Part shown: positions 10,447-19,225 of the stretch, in pieces | How the letters are laid out: each line of letters opens with the position of its first letter | Position numbering within the stretch: position 1 is the first letter of the stretch | Assembly: GCA_023853785.1 (NCBI GenBank) | Contig: JAJIRX010000390.1 | Coordinates: forward strand, 1-21,813 | Length of the DNA stretch: 21,813 bases | From: Psilocybe azurescens | Taxonomy: Eukaryota > Basidiomycota > Agaricomycetes > Agaricales > Agrocybaceae | Direction: 5' to 3' | Made by a program: the position numbers and the translations under genes | The notes under the pieces: generated by a model | What the model was told of the DNA's origin: nothing | The model's database searches: none | The model's input: the letters and a program-made list of their open reading frames with translations, nothing else

Positions 10447-12204
10447 TTAATAATTGGCGGCCAATCTTTCCATCACGTACTCTCTGGCCTGTATGGCGAA
10501 TGGAACCCGAGAGTTGGTGAGCACCTTAATTCTCATTATTTAAATATTCCATTTTACTCACTGATATAGGCGAATAGAGTTTGGGCCGCTCTGTAGACCA
10601 AGTTCCAGGGATGCAATCGATAATGGTGGACGAATCCTGTAGCAATCACCGATAATCATAGCCATGCTATTAGCATCGTAACTCTGACGATCGCTTAACA
10701 TTCGAAGGGCTTACCGCTCCGCAGAACTATATATTCAGAGCAAATAGTCGGATGCATTAGTAAATCGCACAGTCCAGGAATCAAGTTTAGAGATGATACT
10801 GATTTTTAGAAGGAGCCTCTAAGAACTAAGGGAAGTAGAAACAATAAACTTACATATGGAATCGAATATCTTGAGGGTATGGTATCGGCGTTACTCGAAC
10901 TCCCATCCACTAAAGATGGCGGGATGCGTACGCGATGTACGGTGCTTTTGATTGTGTTATTTGACCCTGGGCGCAACATCAGCCTAAACTCTGAGAGCAA
11001 TAGAATAGCACGTACATCTCATAAGAAAATCTCCCGCATTGACAACAATGGACCCAGGAACGGGCGGAACGGGCTGATGAATACGGCGGAGTTAACAAAC
11101 GCAATACTTAATAGAAATGTTATCAGAGCGTACGATAAAAACACCAGCATGATTAGGATCTTCCACTTCTAGTCCGCCTATGTTATCTTGCATCAGCATC
11201 TAAATCAAAATTCAGGGAGGAAACTATAAGAAATCGCCGGTAAATAGGGAGTGGAAAAGCTACCTACTGTTAAGGAACAGAAATCAGTGTGACTTGGGAT
11301 GCGAGATGCTTTCTCGTTTTTAAGAAGCGACGCCGGAATGCTTTCAACCAAATACGGCAAATAAATTGTCGGTTGAAAGAAGTCAGCGTATTCACAGGGT
11401 GCTTACCTCGGATAGTGCAGCAGCCTTAGCTGGTTGTCGGCTTGAGAATGGTATGGCAGGAAATAATCTTGGGGTAAGTTGTGCCCTAATGCAAGTGCTT
11501 TGAGTATCAGCTTCTCCGTTTCGAAACACGCCTTTATTGATCATAATCAATACAGACATAAGGGCACGGCGGGCAGTCAACGCACCCAATAAAAGTCCAG
11601 ACATGCCTCCTTGAAACCCGGAAAAATGCCGTCGGGAAACCAGATATTGGGCATCTCGTCGTCATCCTCCCGACCACTCTCAAAGCTTTCTTTGATGTCG
11701 CGTACTACATCCAACACATTTTGCCCAGATGCGAGCTCTGTGGCATTAACACCATCCGATTCAGATCCGGATTCGGAGTACTGTTTCACTTTCTCCCTTC
11801 CTGGAGCCGAGTACCCTAAGAGAACCAATCGTCTGTAACTAGCTGGCGGTTATTGTAGAACGAGAAAACGCACCTACCTCGATGATGTGCGCCAGATACT
11901 GGATGAGGGCTAATGCCTTGACTTCCGGAGGCAGGTCGAATAATTTACGAGACTAAAACATTTGCGAGCCTGCGTATCAATTGTTAGTATCTTGATAGGG
12001 ACATATACTCACCCAGTCGAACATTGAAGATGCCTTTTCCGCATCCAGCCCATGATTTATGAGGTAGACGAAGCCGATCGACTGGAAAGATCGTAAAATA
12101 TCGTTTGCGACCATTTGTTTCTGTTCGGTGGTTGATGTATCATCGATGAATGGTGCAAAGTCTACAATCTGGACTTCATTAGTTCTCATAGTTTCTGAAG
12201 ACAT
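10447..12204 (-). CDS. 2-oxoglutarate/Fe(II)-dependent oxygenase, 11 exons
   Basis: Isopenicillin-N-synthase-like 2OG-Fe(II) oxygenase with the DIOX_N domain first (about residues 10-130, including HRGYSAPGREKV) and the catalytic double-stranded beta-helix after. Exons: 12013-12204, 11878-11952, 11586-11815, 11407-11531, 11268-11340, 11134-11199, 11016-11073, 10854-10966, 10715-10726, 10562-10636, 10447-10488; about 353 residues. Iron ligands H225 and D227 (SHTDF) and H284 (STVHRVR) are present, as is the 2OG-binding Arg306 of RYSIP. Exon 9 is only 12 nt (Phe-Cys-Gly-Ala). Exon 2 is one base short for its phases; the G run at 11907-11909 is the likely place, since one more base restores the family block up to HRGYS. 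A splice-only alternative (donor at 11891) keeps frame but loses that block. Predicted cytosolic, no signal peptide; substrate unknown. Confidence 0.88.
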
Positions 12205-12235
12205 ATCACAAGGGGCCAGATATGATATGAATGAG

Positions 12236-12242
12236 GTTTATA
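12236..12242 (-). promoter_or_regulatory. TATA box of the 2OG oxygenase gene
   Basis: TATAAAC on the minus strand, about 32-38 bp upstream of the chosen ATG at 12204, which supports that start. Confidence 0.5.
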
Positions 12243-12434
12243 GACGAAGAGTCGAGGTTGAAGTTGCTTGGTAAACAGGTAACAGCAGACGACGGCAACA
12301 ACGTGGGGTTATATAACTGATCTATTTATAGACTTACCCCTATATCGAAGTCCGTACTGTCTTAATGAATTTGCTTCAAGACCACAATTACTTAGACATA
12401 CTACCGATCTAGACTGGTATGAGAAGATTTGCCA

Positions 12435-12998
12435 TTAATTTACAGTCCTTGGCAATTCAAATTGTTTTACAAACCCAAGAAATCCCGCTATAGTATGTTC
12501 GACACCAGTGGTGACTGCGTGTGCTGCGTGCTCAACTCCCTTCCAGATTTTCCTAGAGTTTGGAAAAAGGTAAGCTTATAGTATGTATAACATGTATATC
12601 AATATCAGGAGTTTTCAGCGAGTCTTACTTAATTTTAGAGCCGTCAGTCATCTCTGATTCTGTTCCGAGGTCGTTATCTGAGCTCCGTTTCGCATTGTGT
12701 GCTTGAGATGGACCCTCAATGCGCCAGCTAGTATCAGAATCCAGAAAATTGGGGATATGGGCCAATCTTTTCTCTACTGCAGGAAGAAAATTATGCAATT
12801 CAGGGTATAGAGAAGGTGCATCATATTAAATCACTAACCAGAGGTCTTAGATATCAACAAATCTTCAAGAGAGAGTAGTGGCTCCGTTTGAAGAACATCG
12901 TTTCGTTGTATTCTTGGGACAGGGTGTGCAAGGGTGTATATCGCGAGAGTAGTGGTGAATAGAGCCGTGTATTTCTTCCTTACTCTCATTGGTGGCAT
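12435..12998 (-). CDS. Secreted propeptide with KR sites and amphipathic C-terminal peptide
   Basis: A three-exon gene assembled by hand: 12839-12998, 12629-12776, 12435-12552, with introns of 62 nt (GTTAGT...CTGCAG) and 76 nt (GTAAGA...CTCTAG). It encodes 141 residues. Residues 1-24 form a signal peptide (YTALFTTTLAIYTLA, cleavage before HPVP). Dibasic KR sites, candidate Kex2 cleavage points, occur at 56-57 (SVEKR) and 83-84 (HNAKR), and a KIKK stretch lies at 101-104. The last 37 residues start IWKGVEHAAHAV, repeat GVEH, and alternate hydrophobic and polar residues as in an amphipathic helix. Without the second splice the ORF stops right at the GTAAGA donor, giving 103 residues. No family is recognised. 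The mature product could be a secreted peptide, possibly membrane-active; that is inference. Confidence 0.62.
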
Positions 12999-13319
12999 TT
13001 TAATTTTTGGATGGCATGTGAATGGGCTATAGTATATATCTTCTGGCGGAAACCATTCGGAGTCCGGGCTAAAGGTTAGATCGAAGCTAGAGCGTTATAG
13101 TGCTAAAAGATCAGTCTAATGTTCATGAGATGGTCTATTAAATTCTACAGATGTCTATACGTGAGAATTCGCGGCGCTAACCATTTGGGATGATCCGCCT
13201 CAACTAGCACGTTAACAAACCGTGCTTTGAGACTACTGATAAATGTAAAGACTATGAAAATAAGTATTATACTATCAGGCTATTGATGATAAATAAAGCA
13301 CCATTCATGAAGTCGGAGA
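12999..13319. other. Spacer between propeptide gene and lactonase scrap
   Basis: Only the propeptide TATA box (13031-13040) is recognised; otherwise no feature seen. Confidence 0.4.
13031..13040 (-). promoter_or_regulatory. TATA box of the secreted propeptide gene
   Basis: GATATATACT on the minus strand, about 33-42 bp upstream of the ATG at 12998. Confidence 0.45.
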
Positions 13320-13424
13320 TTAAGAGAAAGACGCGACCTCCTCCTTCAAGTTAGCCGCAGCTTTCGCAAAGTAGATATTCTCCCACCCAACAAGGACCAA
13401 GCGCCCATCACCAGCAAATTGCAT
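13320..13424 (-). pseudogene. C-terminal scrap of a fourth lactonase
   Basis: Thirty-four codons beginning MQFAGDGRLVLVGW match the last propeller strand of the lactonases (copy C has MQFAGDGRLVLLGG at the same place), then diverge to a different tail ending in a stop. The sequence immediately upstream, on the minus strand, is unrelated, and there is no AG acceptor at the junction, so an alternative last exon of copy C is unlikely. It lies 87 bp downstream of the copy C stop. Best read as the remnant of a tandem duplicate lost by deletion. Confidence 0.72.
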
Positions 13425-13510
13425 GGGGTCCCACAATAATAATCCTAACGTATATACGAAGCCCAGAAAATAAATAATATAGTTCCCAGAAAAAATCATC
13501 TACCAAAGAG

Positions 13511-15135
13511 TCAAACCAGCGCCAACTCAGGGAAACGCCACGCTCCCTCCCGAGCCGCTATCCGCGCCATATACACATTCGCACCGCCCAGCAGCACTAA
13601 GCGCCCGTCGCCCGCAAACTGCATATTCGCGACGACGTCGCCTGTGAAGAATTTGCCTAGTAGTGCGCCGGTAGGGGACCAGATGTGCACGCCGTCGCCG
13701 CAGCCGGCGTACACGTTACCTGCGGCGTCGAGTGTGATCCCGTCAGGCACCCCGGTGTCGGCGTATGCGAATATGCGCCTGTTGGTGAATATTTGGGAGG
13801 TGGGAGAGACGTCGAATTGGTAGCTGTGGATGGGTTGTGTATTAGGAAGATTATGTTATGAACGAGAACGAGAATGGGGAGGTGGCATGGAGAGTATAGT
13901 ATATGTAATAACGCACATTGTTGCGGGCCGTGTCTGGTCTACGTCCGATATAGAAGTGACGGCACCTGAGTCTGTGCTAAATTTTATGAAATGCAAATGA
14001 AATGCCGTTTGTAAGCTAGAACGCCGGAATTGTGGGCAGCGAGAAGGATAGACGTACACGTATGCGTATTTCCCGTCTGCACTGAAGGCGATTCCGTTGC
14101 AGAGGTCGAAGTCGGTCGCGACGACCTGGACTGCACGGGTGTTGGGGTCGAGTCTGTATACTTGGTTAGGCATCAGAGGGGGAGGGCGGATCGTGATGAT
14201 ATTTCCGATGCTGTGACAAAGGCAAAGTATAACCATGGTTAATAGGTTTCCGGTTCTTAGTAGGTCTCGATACGAAGCTCGAGGGAAGTAAGTAAGGCTC
14301 ACGAGACGTCGGTGAAGAAGATCGCTTTGGACGTTGGGTGTATCTTGACGTCGTTCATGGAATTGAATTGGCGGCCGTAGAAGTTGTCTAGGAGGACGGT
14401 TGCGTTGTAGGGTGCTTGCGGGTTGACGAGAACGACAGAGGGGGCAGGGATCCGAATCCGTCTGTTACTAGTACCAACGAAGATCCAAGAGGTCCTGTCC
14501 CACCGTTCACGTGTTGGACAGAGCTTGGGAGGGTAATCTAGTCATACTTTATTGTCAACATCCACAAAAGATTGGTGTTAAATCCAATGGCACGCACCGG
14601 TGTCGCAGGAACATTCACAACTGTCCCACTCGTCTCCTCCAGCGCATTCTCAACAGCCTTCATACTAATCTTATTCACTACATCCTTACTCAGATCTAGG
14701 CCCGCAAAGAACAGCTCGTCCGTATCGCGCAGATACACCGGTGCTTCATGCGAATAGAAGAGGATGCTATCGCTCTTGTTGGTCGATATGATATTGAAGC
14801 TAGCGTTTGGGCCTAGGATGTCGAGGAATGCGGGGTCGAAGATTTGGAAGAAGGGCGGTGCGGTAGATGTTGGGTTGAATAGTTGGCTAAAGGAGGAGTT
14901 GCGGAAGGGCCGTTGGGCCCGAGGACCGCGAATGATTTGGGATCTACGAGCTATTTTAATTTGCGCGATGAATTTTTTGGTGAGCGGCTTTTTTTAAAAG
15001 AGGGAAACTGATACGTACGACAGCTTGAGCAGGTAGATTTTTTGTAGGGACGCGTTCAGCGCGCGTTCGAAAGATACTTGGTGGGGTGGCAAAGACGCCT
15101 GAGACGCCAATGCTCAGAAAGAGAGGCAAGAACAT
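13511..15135 (-). CDS. Secreted SMP-30/gluconolactonase-like lactonase, copy C
   Basis: Third paralog. Exons: 15019-15135, 14598-14950, 14303-14537, 14058-14210, 13917-13976, 13511-13823; about 410 residues. Introns (60-93 nt) match copies A and B in position and phase. The signal peptide is the clearest of the three (MFLPLFLSIGVSGVFA). The start at 15135 is preferred over the in-frame ATG at 15204 because the longer form would bury the signal peptide and because a TATA box lies between them (15187-15194). Metal-ligand motifs: Glu in HEAPVYL, Asn in LCNGIAFSADG, Asp in VPDGITLDAAGN. Exons 2 and 3 are each one base short for their phases, at G runs 14907-14909 and 14440-14444. The last exon is markedly richer in G+C at third codon positions than in A and B. 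Confidence 0.85.
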
Positions 15136-15186
15136 GGTTAAAAGAGAGACCGGATGACGAAGAAACCCTACTCGTTCTGAAAAGCG

Positions 15187-15194
15187 CTTATATA
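15187..15194 (-). promoter_or_regulatory. TATA box of lactonase C
   Basis: TATATAAG on the minus strand, about 52-59 bp upstream of the chosen ATG and downstream of the alternative ATG at 15204; it therefore helps decide the start. Confidence 0.55.
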
Positions 15195-16055
15195 CTTCAC
15201 GCAAAAACTGTTACTACCGTGTGTGGTCCAAAAATACGACAAGTCCCCCCTCATGCACCACCTATAGTAAATGGGTAGCGATCTGCATCGACCATCACGG
15301 AACAGAGGCCGCATAATATGATGCGTATCCCGGAGATCTTGGGGACGACGACGTACATCACGGCTTGAACACGGCTTGGTGTTATGGAACTGCGGCTTTG
15401 ACTATGTCCAACCAATCTCCATACAACACAGTTCTAAAAGCTATTTTGAGGGCGACGGAATGTGGATTTAGTCAGCTTAACATTAAGGAGTCGTGCTGCG
15501 CCGCTTCGGAGGACGTTTGAGGATTCTTGGAAAGGAAATACTATAGATTTACTTACGTACCTGATACTTAAAATACGAAGCTCGGGATGAAGAAAACATG
15601 GTGCTTGGCGTCCCGGGTTGTTGCGCGAGGCCCCTGAAGAACGAGGACACACTGTACTGAGAGAACAGTAATATCGTATTTGGTGTAGGTGACAGACGTA
15701 GTGTATTTTGGGTGAAGCGACCAGAGTGGTACGCTCGAGCCTCGAATGAACATTGAGGGGTTTTAATAGGTACGTTCAGAGAGTAGGTACATTTAAAGGG
15801 ATAGTTACGTTCAGAGGGATAAGTACTCGGCGTGACAAAAAGTAACCGGGCACACGTGACTAAGCACATCGCGTCGCGGTGGTTCGTCCCGTAAAATTAG
15901 CTCATAACTACAGTTATACCGCAATTAGATCAGCTAGATATGTACCATTGTAACATATGATATGATAGAAAGTACAATTACAGTGTAGCATTTCATATGG
16001 GTTCAGTGGTCCCTCTGAACCAGTGAATGTTTCCCTTCCATTTTGGGCAGCCTAC

Positions 16056-16080
16056 ACTGTACCATATGATATGGTACAGT
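16056..16080. repeat. 25-bp palindrome
   Basis: ACTGTACCATAT, a central G, then ATATGGTACAGT: perfect 12-bp arms. A GGTTCAG...CTGAACC hairpin sits just upstream at 16000-16021. Possibly the edge of a repeat element; function unknown. Confidence 0.8.
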
Positions 16081-16245
16081 AAATCTGCCCAATGGCTCAT
16101 ACCCAGGCATTTTTTCAGGCTGTCCGGCATACATTCTGTGGCTCTGGGGTGTCTACAGGAATCTGGTAAAGCCTTGCTTTTGCAATGAATTGACAAGCAT
16201 TGGTGCACACACCATAATAAATTATGAGTGAGCAACCAGGAAAGA

Positions 16246-16690
16246 ACCGGACTGTAAATGCGATTTAAACAAGCCCAGAATCATGCAAATTGGACAGGAT
16301 TTGAGGGAGATATAATGGTTGTAATGACCCAATTTTGTGTATTTGGCCCCGGGGCAGGGCGGGAATGAGTGCTGCCCGGTCCCGGTCCCAGTCCCGGTCC
16401 CGGGTTTAAAACGCATGAAAAAATCGGGACAAAATTACAATCAAAACGAGCCTAGAAACAGCCAAAACAGACGCCAATTTGAGTGATATATGTGGGTTGT
16501 AAATTTCCAATTTTTGCTGTATTTAGCCTTGGACTGGAACTGGAACTGGAACTGGGACCGGGACCGGAACCGGGTACACTGGCTACTGCATAGCACAAAA
16601 ATAAGCACTGAAATCTGATTCAAACAAACCTATAATCATTAAAAACGGATAAGATTTGAGGAGTATACATAGGCTGCAACATTGTACTGG
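16246..16690 (+). repeat. Degenerate tandem repeat, ~178-bp period, with hexanucleotide tracts
   Basis: Three diverged units are anchored by AAACAAGCCCAG (16267), AAACGAGCCTAG (16444) and AAACAAACCTAT (16622). Units 1 and 2 each carry a hexamer tract: GGTCCC-type at 16373-16403 and GGAACT/GGGACC-type at 16531-16575. The two tracts are in opposite strand orientation although the surrounding units are direct repeats. Confidence 0.75.
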
Positions 16691-16734
16691 ACACAGGGAT
16701 GTAAATAAAATTTGACACAGGTAATGTAGTACAA

Positions 16735-17600
16735 CATAGGCTCTATCATTGAAAAAATGCTGAGACCAAGCCCAGGAATTTTGAAATGGGGCGGAAATAT
16801 GTCCGGAAACATGAATTATCATTGAAAAAGTGAATGCCGGGCCTGGGAATTTTTGCAATGGGGCGGGAATATGTCCGGAATAGTGCCGGACATTGTAAAC
16901 CGGGTCGGAAACATGAATTATTATTGAAAATAATGCATGCCGGGCCTGGGAATTTTTCCAATGGGGAGGGAATATGTCCGGAATAGTGCCGGAAATTGTA
17001 AACCAGGTCGGAAACATGAATTATCATTGAGAATAGTGCATGCTGGGCCTGGGAATTTTGCAATGGGGCAGAAAGATGTCTGAACAAGTGCCGGACATGG
17101 TAAATGGGGTCAGAAACATGAATTCTTATTGAGAATAGTGCATACTGTGCCCGGAAATTTCTAAAATAGGGCAGAAAAATATGTCTGGAAACATGTATTA
17201 TCATTGACAAAGTGCAGACTAGGCCTAAGAATTTTTGTAATGGGGCAGGAATATGTCCAGACAAGTGCTAGACATGCTGAATTGGGTCAGAAATGTGTAT
17301 TATTATTGAAAACAATTCAGACCATGTCAGGGAATCTTTTAAATGAGCTGGAAATATGTCTTGACAGATGCCAAACATGAAATTATGAGTTGAGTAGGCA
17401 CAGAAATGTACAAAATGGTTTGTAAAATACCCCAGAAACATGGATTATCATTGACAAAGACTCATACTGGGTGTGGCAAGAGGTTAAATAGCCTGTGAAC
17501 ATGTCTGATCAAGTTGATATAGACTTAGCCTTAAAACATGTATAATTGGTGCAAAATTGCTTTGACTGGGCCCAGAAACATGGAATATATTCCACAATCA
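16735..17600 (+). repeat. Minisatellite array, ~102-bp unit, decaying rightward
   Basis: The anchor GAAACATGAATTATCATTGA or a variant recurs at 16806, 16908, 17011, 17113, 17188, 17290, 17435 and 17575. Units contain CCGGGCCTGGGAATTTT and ATGGGGCGGGAATATGTCC. Left copies are very similar and spacing is 102-103 bp; toward the right the units are more diverged and spacing irregular (75-145 bp). Because 102 is divisible by three, long minus-strand ORFs (16583-17017, 16746-17264) stay open across the array; I regard them as by-products of the repeat. Confidence 0.85.
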
Positions 17601-17612
17601 TGTTCTGGTATA

Positions 17613-17821
17613 CAGTAGCTCAAAAAACTGTCCCAATGTTTGGCACTTTCTCACTAATTGTTTAATAACTTGGAAAATAAATTATATAAAAGTCTGAAAA
17701 TATTATATGTTATAGTTTAACATGTGACTAACATATTTCTCACCAAGGTCACATGATTTTAACAAAAACTGATTAAGTAATGGAATTTACAAAATAATAG
17801 AGCATTGGGACAGTTTTTGAC
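17613..17821 (+). repeat. Left terminal inverted repeat of Tc1-like element
   Basis: The motif CAAAAACTGTCCCAATG is present at the outer edge (from 17621, with one extra A) and again, inverted, at the inner edge (17802-17821). The segment is therefore itself bounded by inverted copies of the terminal motif. Confidence 0.9.
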
Positions 17822-17828
17822 TCTCTAT

Positions 17829-18865
17829 CTAGTACTTAGTATGGCCTCCCTTTGCCTTGATAACAACCTCCATTCTCCTTGGCATGCTTTCTATAAGCCT
17901 TTGGCATGTTTCTGAAGGTATTTCAGTCCATTCCTTTGCCAATCTCTCCCACAATTCAAATGCTCCTTTGGGTGGTGTCTCATAGGTGTTCATTTGCCTT
18001 TTGAGGTAAACCCAAAAGGTTTTCAATGGGGTTGAGATCAGGGGATTGGGGTGGCCACTCCATAACTTCAACATCATTGGCCAAAAACCATTCTTGAGCT
18101 TTTTGGAGGTGTGTTTGGGGTCATTATCCTGCTGAAAAATCCTTTTCCCTCTGCTATCTCCAAGTTGTCAAAGCTTTCATCCACCCCATGCTCCAAAATT
18201 TCACAGTATTGGTCTGCATTCATCTTCCCCTCAACCTCAGTGAGTGTTCCAACACCATTCCACCCCATACAACCCCATACAACCCCATACCATGAGATTG
18301 TTGCCCCCTCCATGCTTGACAGTTGGTGATGTTGTTCTATCTGAGATTGCTTCATCCTTGGGTTTCCATGTATAGACCCTTCCATCTGAGCCAATCCTGT
18401 TGATTTTTGTTTTATCTGACCAGAGTACTCTTTTCCAATCCTCCACAGTCCAGCCAACATGATTCTGGGCAAATTTTAGGCGTTTTTGATGGTGGATAGC
18501 CTTGAGGAGGGGCCGTTTTGATTTAACAACAGAGCAGAAGTTGTTTTCTTTGAGGGCATTTCTGACTGTTTGGGCACAAACAGGAGAGGGAATAGCATCA
18601 TTGATGAAGTGTGTTGCCTGGACAGCATTGTCCAGCTTTCCTGTTTTGATTTGACAAAAAGGACCTGTTTATCCTTGGGAGTAAGCTTGGAGGGACGTCC
18701 ACCTTTGTTGTTTTGAGGGTTTTCTTTATTGGCATCCACTTCCCTCTTGATTCTTCCAACAGTAGACTTTCCCAAACAAGTTTTAGACTCTATTTGACAA
18801 AGAGAATAGCCCTCTTCAAGAAGATTGAGGACAGAATTGTACTGAGAAGGTGTTGCAGGCTTCAT
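17829..18865 (-). pseudogene. Tc1-like DD34E transposase, multiply frameshifted
   Basis: The order on the minus strand is an N-terminal helix-turn-helix (SQYNSVLNLLEEGYSLCQI, then STVGRIKREV), the first catalytic Asp in LWSDKTKIN, the second in QDNDPKH, the third acidic residue in PQSPDLNPIEN, and the GGHTKY end. The blocks lie in different frames. Apparent one-base losses occur in runs at 18656-18660, 18135-18139 and 18100-18104, and an apparent one-base gain at 18014-18017. A tandem duplication of a 10-bp unit (CCCCATACAA) at about 18262-18293 also shifts frame. The start at 18865 (MKPATPSQ) is preferred over upstream in-frame ATGs because the copy at 21447 has an extra base upstream that removes them. 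As written it cannot make an intact enzyme. Confidence 0.88.
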
Positions 18866-19015
18866 GATGTGGTGGTTAAAGAGAAAGATGGTTGAACTTG
18901 AATTCAACATTGCAAATGTGTACAAATAGTGTCACATGACCTTGTTTAATTTTCTCACAATTTATACAAAGCAATTTGGCTTTCTACAAGCATGTAAAGC
19001 TATTATTTTATAGGG

Positions 19016-19222
19016 TCAAAAACTGTCCCAATGTTTTATTATTTTGTAAATTCCATTACTTAATCAGTTTTTGTTAAAATCATGTGACCTTGGTGAGAAA
19101 TATGTTAGTCACATGTTAAAATATAACATATAATACTTTCAGACTTTTATATAATTTATTTCACAAGTTATTAAACAATTAGTGAGAAAGTGCCAAACAT
19201 TGGGACAGTTTTTGAGCTACTG
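19016..19222 (-). repeat. Right terminal inverted repeat of Tc1-like element
   Basis: Reverse complement of 17613-17821 with a few substitutions and one short indel. The inner motif copy is at 19017-19034 and the outer at about 19198-19216. Confidence 0.9.
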
Positions 19223-19225
19223 TAT

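Larger units (their letters stand above)
15136..16245. other. Right edge of the gene island; no assignable gene
   Basis: Contains the promoter of lactonase C. Overlapping minus ORFs at 15434-15869 have no signal peptide or known domain; a short ORF starting MFSSSRASYFKYQ at about 15599 ends at a good GTACGT donor, but I find no convincing continuation. Short hairpins lie at 16000-16021 and 16056-16080. Confidence 0.45.
17613..19222 (-). mobile_element. Complete Tc1/mariner-like element, 1610 bp, defective
   Basis: Flanked by TA at 17611-17612 and 19223-19224, the target duplication of the Tc1/mariner superfamily. It begins CAGTAGCTCAAAAAACTGTCC and ends in the reverse complement. Terminal inverted repeats are about 209 and 207 bp. 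It carries one broken transposase on the minus strand. A further copy of the same family, in the opposite orientation, starts at 21447. The insertion site lies within the 3' end of a small ORF next to a chromovirus relic. Confidence 0.92.

Noticed and set aside
12435..12998. Classifying the propeptide as a dikaritin (KexRiPP) precursor
   Set aside because: Dikaritin precursors have many near-identical core repeats between Kex2 sites and a nearby UstY-type gene; neither is visible here.
15133..15204. Upstream ATG at 15204 as the start of lactonase C
   Set aside because: It would put 23 polar residues before a clean signal peptide and lies upstream of the TATA box at 15187-15194; exon 1 lengths of the paralogs also fit the 15135 start.
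16583..17264. Long minus-strand ORFs of 144 and 172 codons
   Set aside because: They are translations of the 102-bp array, stay open only because the unit length is a multiple of three, and show the repeat itself instead of a protein domain.
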